DNA from: Aureispira sp964404215
Lineage (GTDB): Bacteria; Bacteroidota; Bacteroidia; Chitinophagales; Saprospiraceae
Length of the DNA: 64,000 nt
Assembly (NCBI GenBank): GCA_964404215.1
Contig: CAYOJF010000004.1
Coordinates: forward strand, 1-64,000
Direction: 5' to 3'
Shown piece by piece: positions 1 to 6,446 of this stretch (within the stretch, counting starts at the first letter, position 1; every line of letters starts with the position of its first letter). A program made the translations under genes and the position numbers. The notes under the pieces are model-generated. The model was not told the origin of the DNA. It searched no databases and was given only the letters and a program-made list of their open reading frames with translations.

Positions 1-19
1 GTGAACAGTATAAAAAAAA

Positions 20-56
20 CAAGAGTTGATTAGCACTAATCAACTCTTGTTTTTTT
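20..56. terminator. Bidirectional rho-independent terminator
   Basis: A perfect 13-bp stem (20-32 with 37-49) closes on the 4-base loop GCAC. It is preceded by eight A and followed by seven T, so it could end transcripts from either side. The gene it ends on the left lies outside the window. Confidence 0.85.
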
Positions 57-154
57 ATACACGCTATTATTATTCAAAACAAAATTGTATTTGTTTTATT
101 AAAAAAAAATAAGTACTTTTAGTACTGCTAATTGAACACAAACATCTTTTTAAA

Positions 155-769
155 ATGAAAAAAACATTAATTCCAGTTCTTTTTTTATGCTTTTTATTGA
201 CAAGTTGTAGTAGTAATGATACTGTCCCAACAGATAACAATAATACAGAAGCCACCAATATTAATGCTGAGACCTCTGAGCCCATAATAGATGGTACCGC
301 TGCCCCAGAGGAACGCCCTTCGGGGGCTATAGATCCCATAGAGGAAGCAAATGCCATTGTCAAGGATATTAATCAAAATATAGCGAGTTATACGAAAGTA
401 GAATCAGAGAAAACCATTAAGGACGTTAATGTATGTGATATAACAACCTATGTTAGTGCTAATGAAACACAGAAAAAGATAGCAATAGTTTGTTTCAATG
501 GGATTACAATAACTCGCAGAGCCGAGATCTATTATCTCGATGAGCAACCATTACTTTTAGAGCTATCTATAAAAACAACGAATGTCTCTCCTGCTAATAT
601 AGCAAAATATGATGAATCAAAAACTACAACTATTGAGCATAGTTTTTACCTCAAAAATGGAAGTTTGGAGGACTATCACAAGGTTCTAGATAAGAATGGA
701 GAAGAGGTGAAAATATTAGATGAGTATACAGAAGAAGATCTTTCTATTATAAGAGCAACGTTTAAATAA
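155..769 (+). CDS. Lipoprotein, paralogue of the one at 3354
   Basis: This 204-residue protein starts with a charged end, a hydrophobic stretch and the lipobox LTSC (Cys18), so it should be a lipid-anchored envelope protein. A low-complexity Asn/Thr/Pro-rich spacer runs to about residue 65. The globular part has two Cys separated by 18 residues and ends with a Tyr-x-Lys-Val-x-Asp-x-Asn-Gly motif. Both features recur in the lipoprotein at 3354, so the two look like diverged copies. It lies 20 bases upstream of the peptidoglycan hydrolase and is probably co-transcribed with it. A palindromic AGTACT repeat (112-126) lies in the leader. I do not recognise the family. An envelope inhibitor or immunity role towards the neighbouring hydrolase is only an inference. 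Confidence 0.8.
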   Translation: MKKTLIPVLFLCFLLTSCSSNDTVPTDNNNTEATNINAETSEPIIDGTAAPEERPSGAIDPIEEANAIVKDINQNIASYTKVESEKTIKDVNVCDITTYVSANETQKKIAIVCFNGITITRRAEIYYLDEQPLLLELSIKTTNVSPANIAKYDESKTTTIEHSFYLKNGSLEDYHKVLDKNGEEVKILDEYTEEDLSIIRATFK

Positions 770-789
770 ATCAACTAAAAATAGCCATT

Positions 790-3339
790 ATGTCAGCATT
801 TCTAAAAAAAATAGCATCGCTACAGCGAATGATTCAGAAGTATGAAGCATTACTTAAGCGAGTAGATGATCCTACTCAGTATCAGAATTATGCCGCAGAT
901 TTATCTGTATTGAAGCAAGTACTGAAAGAGGTTCGTTCTGGAAAACCAGTAACCCCAGTGGCATCTACTACCCCAGTGGCACCTACTGCGGATTCGTCCA
1001 CTAATCCCCCTGGACCTCTTGTAGCACCTACTACAGAATCTTCTGGTACTACCCCCGCAGCACCTATCAATAAGAATATTAGTGATTCTGTTGGTCAAGG
1101 CGGAGCAAACAAAGAGGAGGATGTCCGTGTGATTCAGCATCTGTTAGAAATAAATGTAACAGGAACTGTTGATGATAATACGATTAGGGCGATTAAGAAA
1201 TTCCAGTTTTCATTAGGATCAAGAAATCCTGATGGCAGAGTAGATGCAGGAGGAAGGACTTGGAGAGCTCTTTCTGGTGGTAATGTTACTGTTATCAATG
1301 ACACTGAAATGGCTGAATTGGTACAAGCACCAAAAACAGAGGCTTTATTAGCTACTATTCATCAATCGGAAGGAGGATATGTTGATAATCCACGTGATCC
1401 AGGAGGAAAGACTAAATTAGGAATTGCAGAACATGGTGAATGGCCAGTATTTGCAGCTATGTTTGGTTTAGACCCAAGAGATACTTCTCAGATTAGGAAT
1501 ATCACAGAAGACCAAGCAGACGAATACTACATTCGTACAAGATTTGTAGGTCTATCAATTACTGATATTAAGAGTTCGAAGGTCTCTAATGCACTGTTTG
1601 ATCAGAGCGTTTTAACACCAGGTATTGTCAAGCGTAGTATGAGAAGAGGGCTGAATGATTTAGGAAATAGTTTCCCTAATAATAGTAATGATGGTTTCAC
1701 TTCAGAAGAAGTAGAGGCAATCAATAATGCAAATGAAGACAAGTTAGTAGAGGCGTTTGTGAAATATCAAGACCGCTATTATGTGTCCCTTAATAAACCT
1801 ACATTTGAACGAGGATGGTTAAATAGAACGGCTCGTCTAAAAGGTTTTGTAGGTCCTACAGAAGAAAGTACAGGAAGTGGTAGTGCAGATAGTAGTTCAG
1901 AAACTACAACAACTGCTTCTGGAAATAGTATCAGTGCTTCTGTTGGTAAAGGTGGGGTAAATAAATCAGAGGATGCAATCATTGTCCAAAATTTATTAAT
2001 AGGAAAAGGCTATAAGATTAAGGCCGATGGTCATGTAGGACCAATGACAATTGGGGCGATTAAAAAGTACCAACGTACAGAGTTGAGCATGACGCCTCCT
2101 GATGGTGTTATTGATGCTGGTGGATATACTTGGCAACAATTATCAGGAACAGCAACAGATACTACTAGTGGTAATGATACAACTACTGCTAGTAGTACAC
2201 TAAGTGCTTCTGTAGGTAAAGGTGGAACTAATAAACCTGAAGATGTCTTAGCCGTCCAGACTAAATTGGTAGAAAAAGGATATAAAATTAAAGCGGATGG
2301 TCATATTGGACCAGCTACTATTGGAGCAATTAAAAAATATCAACGTACTGAATTAGGGATCAAACCACCAGATGGCTTGATAGATCCTAATGGTGTTACT
2401 TGGCAAAATTTGGGAGGAGTAGCTACGAGTACAGCAGGATCAGAAACTACTACAAATACAGAAGATACTACCACAGATACCACGACTACTGATACGACGG
2501 ATACTACGGAGGCGGGAGATACTTCTAGTGATGATACCACTACTAATACTCCAGCAGCGAAGACGATTAAGGCTTCTGTAGGTAAAAATGGAGTCAATAG
2601 TCCTGAGGATGTGACATTAGTCCAAACTTTGCTTAAAGAAAAAGGCTATCAACTAGTCGTAGATGGTGATGCAGGACCACGTACTATTGCTCTGATCAAA
2701 AAATTCCAACGTACAGAACTCAATTTCCGTACACCAGATGGCTTGATTAGTGTAGGAGGTCAGACTTGGGCAGGACTTTCTGGACAAGCTCAGACGCCAC
2801 AAGATACTAGTGGGGCAAGCGATGAAGGAGCAAGTTCAGGAGGTACCTATGTACATCCTAATTGGCAGAGTATTAATATTAGCTATGGAGCTAGAGCAGT
2901 TAAGCTAAATGCAAAAGCAGAGAAACTGATGAAGAGTATATTAGCCGCTGCTGGCGTAAATGGAGCTCGTTTAACCAGTACATTACGTACTTACCATGAC
3001 CAAGCTCGTATTACAAAAACACAAACTTTACCAAATAGAGGGGCAGGGACTGTAGCTCAATGGTATGGACAGGATGTACTAGATGCTTGTAGAAGATATA
3101 GTGTAGCTGATTTTGCTAAATGGTGGGAAGATAGAGATAAGAGAAGAGGTCGTGTGTCAAGCCGTCACTTATCTGGTTGGGCAATGGATGTTGTTCCTAA
3201 TAATAACAGAGCTAGCTTTGTCAGAAAAGTAAGAGAATTGGTCAATACAAGTGGAACAGGAGTTCGTCGATTGATTGCAAAAGGTGAAATGAATGAACCG
3301 GTGGATCATGTAGAGTTTATGTTTGAAGTCTGTCGTTAA
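790..3339 (+). CDS. Multidomain peptidoglycan hydrolase (GH108-like + four PG-binding repeats + M15-like peptidase)
   Basis: This 849-residue protein combines two cell-wall cutting domains. After a short helical N-terminus and a Pro/Thr/Ser linker come a PG_binding_1-type repeat (about 96-163) and a GH108-like muramidase domain (about 180-350, with E194-G-G-Y followed by DPGG and T-x-x-GI, the family's catalytic signature). Three more PG-binding repeats follow (about 381-452, 471-542, 593-664), separated by Thr/Ser/Asp-rich linkers. The C-terminus (about 686-849) resembles M15 DD/LD-carboxypeptidases, with the zinc triad H793, D800 and H840 visible. There is no signal peptide or transmembrane segment, which is odd for a wall enzyme: it may be delivered by a contractile or other non-Sec route, or released by lysis. 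Two related lipoproteins flank it closely. Catalytic assignments are by motif only. Confidence 0.85.
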   Translation: MSAFLKKIASLQRMIQKYEALLKRVDDPTQYQNYAADLSVLKQVLKEVRSGKPVTPVASTTPVAPTADSSTNPPGPLVAPTTESSGTTPAAPINKNISDSVGQGGANKEEDVRVIQHLLEINVTGTVDDNTIRAIKKFQFSLGSRNPDGRVDAGGRTWRALSGGNVTVINDTEMAELVQAPKTEALLATIHQSEGGYVDNPRDPGGKTKLGIAEHGEWPVFAAMFGLDPRDTSQIRNITEDQADEYYIRTRFVGLSITDIKSSKVSNALFDQSVLTPGIVKRSMRRGLNDLGNSFPNNSNDGFTSEEVEAINNANEDKLVEAFVKYQDRYYVSLNKPTFERGWLNRTARLKGFVGPTEESTGSGSADSSSETTTTASGNSISASVGKGGVNKSEDAIIVQNLLIGKGYKIKADGHVGPMTIGAIKKYQRTELSMTPPDGVIDAGGYTWQQLSGTATDTTSGNDTTTASSTLSASVGKGGTNKPEDVLAVQTKLVEKGYKIKADGHIGPATIGAIKKYQRTELGIKPPDGLIDPNGVTWQNLGGVATSTAGSETTTNTEDTTTDTTTTDTTDTTEAGDTSSDDTTTNTPAAKTIKASVGKNGVNSPEDVTLVQTLLKEKGYQLVVDGDAGPRTIALIKKFQRTELNFRTPDGLISVGGQTWAGLSGQAQTPQDTSGASDEGASSGGTYVHPNWQSINISYGARAVKLNAKAEKLMKSILAAAGVNGARLTSTLRTYHDQARITKTQTLPNRGAGTVAQWYGQDVLDACRRYSVADFAKWWEDRDKRRGRVSSRHLSGWAMDVVPNNNRASFVRKVRELVNTSGTGVRRLIAKGEMNEPVDHVEFMFEVCR
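2440..2560 (+). repeat. Low-complexity Thr/Asp linker repeat inside the hydrolase gene
   Basis: Degenerate ACT/GAT-ACN units encode a Thr-rich linker between PG-binding repeats 3 and 4. The units resemble each other enough for the linker to vary in length by slippage. It reads as an interdomain spacer rather than a folded domain. Confidence 0.6.
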
Positions 3340-3353
3340 AACTTGTTCAATAA

Positions 3354-3893
3354 ATGAATCATTATAAAAAGTCTTATTTTATTTTAGGACTCTTGTTATT
3401 GAGTTTGCTGTGGTGTGTATCTTGTAAATCAGAGCAAACCAAAACAGAATTCCCTCCTGTCGTTGAAGCACCTGCAGATACGACAGCAGTGGTTGATACT
3501 ATTGTTGCTAAATTAGATGCTTTTGCAGCAACCGTAGAAGCTAATAAAGAAGCCTATACATTAGATGCTAGTAGAGTAGGTGGATGTACCACTACTTACT
3601 ATGAGATAGGAACAGATAAAATGATTCATAAAATTACAACCAGTTGTCGTTCTGAAATACAGGATACAGATTGGACATATTATAAGTTCGGTACTTCTTA
3701 CCAGTTGGTAGAGTACAAAGAAGTAAAGAAAGGAGATACTCCGACGACACGTTATCGTAAGATTTACTTAGTAAATGAAGCTGATAATGGTGTCGAAAAC
3801 TACTATAAAGTCTTTGATGAAAATGGCAATCGCCCTCAAGAATCGTTAGACGATTGGATTAATATCGTAGAAGGAGGATTGAGCAGTCAATAA
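3354..3893 (+). CDS. Lipoprotein, paralogue of the one at 155
   Basis: This 179-residue protein has a hydrophobic signal ending in a lipobox-like CVSC (Cys24). The mature part contains two Cys 19 residues apart, then a Tyr-Tyr-Lys-Val-Phe-Asp-Glu-Asn-Gly segment near the C-terminus. The same order and spacing occur in the lipoprotein at 155, so I read the two as paralogues framing the hydrolase gene. It starts 14 bases after the hydrolase stop and is followed by a strong terminator, closing a three-gene unit. The Cys pair could form a disulfide in the periplasm. The function is unknown; a protective or inhibitor role is speculative. Confidence 0.8.
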   Translation: MNHYKKSYFILGLLLLSLLWCVSCKSEQTKTEFPPVVEAPADTTAVVDTIVAKLDAFAATVEANKEAYTLDASRVGGCTTTYYEIGTDKMIHKITTSCRSEIQDTDWTYYKFGTSYQLVEYKEVKKGDTPTTRYRKIYLVNEADNGVENYYKVFDENGNRPQESLDDWINIVEGGLSSQ

Positions 3894-3917
3894 ACAACTT
3901 GAAATATATATGAAAAG

Positions 3918-3944
3918 CCCTAGCTCTTTGCTAGGGTTTTTTTT
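3918..3944 (+). terminator. Rho-independent terminator after the hydrolase unit
   Basis: A 7-bp GC-rich stem (CCCTAGC with GCTAGGG) and 5-base loop are followed by eight T, 25 bases after the lipoprotein stop. Confidence 0.9.
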
Positions 3945-4005
3945 GTGGTGCAAAGATGGATGAAGGAAATAAAACGGCACTATTTTTACAGTATATTAGG
4001 CTTGA

Positions 4006-4037
4006 AATAGACGTATGGAGCTTTCATGACGTCTATT
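4006..4037. promoter_or_regulatory. Inverted repeat ahead of purM
   Basis: AATAGACGT (4006-4014) and ACGTCTATT (4029-4037) form a perfect 9-bp inverted repeat around a 14-base centre that itself carries ATG...CAT. It lies about 50 bases before the purM start and overlaps the start codon of an 18-codon reading frame. It could be an operator or an RNA hairpin; I know of no matching purine regulator in Bacteroidota. Confidence 0.4.
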
Positions 4038-4082
4038 AGAGAGAAAGAGAGAGAAGCTCGTAGGATTATGAAAGAAAAATAA
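4026..4082 (+). CDS. Possible 18-residue upstream ORF of purM
   Basis: An ATG opens an 18-codon frame that ends 3 bases before the purM ATG. The peptide is highly charged (Arg, Lys, Glu). The tight spacing would allow translational coupling, and its start codon lies inside the inverted repeat at 4006-4037. It may be a leader peptide or chance; there is no homology support. Confidence 0.25.
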   Translation: MTSIREKEREARRIMKEK

Positions 4083-4085
4083 TAT

Positions 4086-5165
4086 ATGATAGATGATATG
4101 TCCAGTGGACTAAATATAGAAAAAGGAAATGATTGTTCGGAAAATGCTTATGATTGGGCGAAAACAACATTTAGTAATCGACCACCTAAACAGGGTAGAA
4201 TTATTGCTCCATACAAAAAAAGTTATGCCAGTTTACTTCGTTTTGGAGACCAAAAAATTGGAATTACCTCTGATGGGATTGGTACTAAAATAGAAATAGC
4301 AGAACGATTTAAAAAATATGATACGCTGGGTTTTGACTTGGTCGCTATGGTAGCAGATGATTTATCTTCTATAGGCTTAGAGCCAACTAGTATCTCAAAT
4401 GTGTTGGATGTCAATCGACTAGAACAGCCGATTATTAATACTCTTTTGCAGGGACTCGCAGCAGCTTGCGATCAGACTAATATGAGCATTACAGGGGGGG
4501 AAATTGCAGAACTAGGAAATCGAGTGAGTGGCTATGGAGAGCAGATGCACTTCAATTGGGCCGCTACTGCTATAGGAGCTTTACCCCCACAGTTGAATCA
4601 ACCAATAGAGGGGCTTGCTATTGAAACAGGACAGATAGTAGTGGCGTTGAAAAGTAATGGCTTTCGTAGTAATGGATTTTCTCTGATCCGCAAAATTATG
4701 CAAGAAAAATATGGAGCAGATTGGCATGAAATGGCTCAGAGTAGAAGCGGGACATGGATCCAAGAGCTTTTGACACCATCCAAAATATATACACCATTTA
4801 TACAAGCATTGATGCAGTCAAATACCAAAATAACGGGTATTGCACACATAACAGGTGGTGGAATTTTTAAGAATCTTAGTCGAATATTGGGACATAACAA
4901 ATTAGGGGCTCGGTTAGAGTATTTATTTGATCCGCATCCAATTATGTTACGACTAATGAAGTTGGGGGAGATTTCTTTTGAGGAGGCTTATTTGTATTGG
5001 AATATGGGAAATGGAATGCTGCTAACAGTCGAAGAAAAGGAATGGGATAATGTGGTAGCACTGGCTAATAAAATGAATTATCAGGTTCGAAAAGCAGGTG
5101 TAGTAACTGATCAACCACTAATTACGATCAAAAATAAATACACGACATTAGTAGAGGAGTACTAG
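4086..5165 (+). CDS. purM: Phosphoribosylformylglycinamidine cyclo-ligase (AIR synthetase)
   Basis: PurM closes FGAM to AIR with ATP, step five of purine biosynthesis, in the cytoplasm. The 359-residue length is normal. Recognisable family motifs include SDGIGTKI near residue 60, ITGGEIAEL near 138 (usually GGETAEM), HITGGGIFKNLSRIL near 255, and an NMGNGMLL segment near 310 corresponding to the usual N-x-G-x-GM. The sequence is divergent from proteobacterial PurM but keeps these landmarks. I chose the first ATG; a second, four codons on, is possible. A hairpin terminator follows directly, so it seems to be transcribed apart from the fabH-purL genes downstream. Its leader holds an inverted repeat and a tiny ORF. 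Confidence 0.92.
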   Translation: MIDDMSSGLNIEKGNDCSENAYDWAKTTFSNRPPKQGRIIAPYKKSYASLLRFGDQKIGITSDGIGTKIEIAERFKKYDTLGFDLVAMVADDLSSIGLEPTSISNVLDVNRLEQPIINTLLQGLAAACDQTNMSITGGEIAELGNRVSGYGEQMHFNWAATAIGALPPQLNQPIEGLAIETGQIVVALKSNGFRSNGFSLIRKIMQEKYGADWHEMAQSRSGTWIQELLTPSKIYTPFIQALMQSNTKITGIAHITGGGIFKNLSRILGHNKLGARLEYLFDPHPIMLRLMKLGEISFEEAYLYWNMGNGMLLTVEEKEWDNVVALANKMNYQVRKAGVVTDQPLITIKNKYTTLVEEY

Positions 5166-5218
5166 AGGTCATTATCCAGTATTATGGCGTAAATGAAAGG
5201 AAAAAAGAATCTATTGGT

Positions 5219-5247
5219 AGATCATCTCTAAAAGAGATGGTCTTTTT
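5219..5247 (+). terminator. Rho-independent terminator after purM
   Basis: An 11-bp stem with one G-T pair (AGATCATCTCT with AGAGATGGTCT) and a three-base loop is followed by a short T run. Confidence 0.75.
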
Positions 5248-5284
5248 AATTTCTCTAATATTCAAGTAAATATAAACTAAAAGC

Positions 5285-5292
5285 TATCTTTG
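5285..5292 (+). promoter_or_regulatory. Possible -7 element for the fabH-purL unit
   Basis: TATCTTTG matches the Bacteroidota -7 consensus TAnnTTTG 64 bases before the ketoacyl synthase start. The expected -33 position reads TTCA rather than TTTG, so this is a half match. Confidence 0.4.
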
Positions 5293-5356
5293 ACTCACCA
5301 AAAATTATTAACCATTATTTGAATAAATGGTTTAACCAAAAGTCAATTATCATTTT

Positions 5357-6436
5357 ATGAAAAGATTAAGTTCTAAAATTTTGGGGACGGGGTGTGTCTT
5401 ACCTACCGTTCGAAAACCCAATGATGGGTTTTTGGAAAATGAATTTTATGGCAAAAACCATAAAAAACAGGTGAAAGACAATGCTGCGATTACTCAAAAA
5501 TTTGAGGAAGTAGCAGGGATTAAGGCTCGAAGAGTAGCAAAAAAAGGTGTCAAAGCTTCTAATTTGGGAGCTGCCGCAGCTCAGTTAGCCATTGATGATG
5601 CTAAAATTGACCCCGAAACCTTGGATTATATCATCGTAGCACACAATTTTGGTGATGTTACGTTGGGTTCTATCCAATCTGATATTTTGCCTAACTTAGC
5701 GGCAAAAGTAAAACAACAGTTAAGTATAAAAAATTCTAATTGTGTAGCGTATGATATCTTGTTTGGTTGTCCAAGTTGGATACAGGCCTGTATTCAAGCA
5801 GAATATTATTTACGCTCAGGGGATGTGAAAAGAATATTGGTAGTTGGTGCAGATACGGTTTCTAGAATGACAGATCCACATGATATTGATGGGATGTTGT
5901 TTGCAGATGGAGCTGGTGCAGCAGTATTGGAAAGTTTAGAAGTAGATGAAACGAACCCAGCAGGTATTTTGGCTCACTTGACGGTTTCAGATTGTGTGGA
6001 TGAGGCAGATTATCTTAAAATGGGTGACTCTCTTAATCTAGATACTGAAGGTGAGTATATTCGTATGAATGGTAAGGGAGTTTTTCGTTATGCTGTATCT
6101 ACCGTGCCAAAGGCAATTAATGATTGTATGGCAAAGGCTGGGGTTGGATTAGATGATGTACATTGTTTTGTGATACATCAAGCGAATCTTAAGATGAATA
6201 AAATCATCATGAAACGGCTGTATGAGTTGAATGGAAAAGAGGATTATCCAGAAGAAATGATGCCAATGACCGTACAGGAGCTGGGAAATAGTTCTGCTGC
6301 TACCATACCAACGGTACTGGATATGATTAGGAAGGGCGAATTGGGCGAGAAGCAAATCAATAGTGGTGATATTATTGTAATGGCTTCGGTAGGAGCTGGA
6401 ATGCATGCTAATTGTATTGTGTATAAACATCCATAA
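5357..6436 (+). CDS. FabH-like 3-oxoacyl-ACP synthase III family protein
   Basis: A 359-residue thiolase-fold condensing enzyme. The ketoacyl synthase III triad is complete: C138 in FGCPSW, H274 in IHQANLKMN and N311 in LGNSSAAT. It should condense an acyl donor with malonyl-ACP or a related substrate. The length is slightly above classical FabH (about 320), and the insert near residues 25-45 and the GCPSW active site fit one of the diverged FabH-like groups seen in Bacteroidota, so the substrate cannot be told. It sits between purM and purL, and its stop is only 10 bases before the purL ATG, so the two are probably co-transcribed. I leave the symbol blank because it may not be the housekeeping FabH. 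Confidence 0.85.
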   Translation: MKRLSSKILGTGCVLPTVRKPNDGFLENEFYGKNHKKQVKDNAAITQKFEEVAGIKARRVAKKGVKASNLGAAAAQLAIDDAKIDPETLDYIIVAHNFGDVTLGSIQSDILPNLAAKVKQQLSIKNSNCVAYDILFGCPSWIQACIQAEYYLRSGDVKRILVVGADTVSRMTDPHDIDGMLFADGAGAAVLESLEVDETNPAGILAHLTVSDCVDEADYLKMGDSLNLDTEGEYIRMNGKGVFRYAVSTVPKAINDCMAKAGVGLDDVHCFVIHQANLKMNKIIMKRLYELNGKEDYPEEMMPMTVQELGNSSAATIPTVLDMIRKGELGEKQINSGDIIVMASVGAGMHANCIVYKHP

Positions 6437-6446
6437 GTTTAGAGAA

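Noticed and set aside
2340..2597. Val/Ser-rich minus-strand frames in the hydrolase gene
   Set aside because: They are the complement of the Thr/Asp linker repeat and carry no independent signal.
6405..6446. An upstream in-frame ATG for purL
   Set aside because: It would overlap the fabH-like gene by 32 bases and add residues absent from the PurL family.
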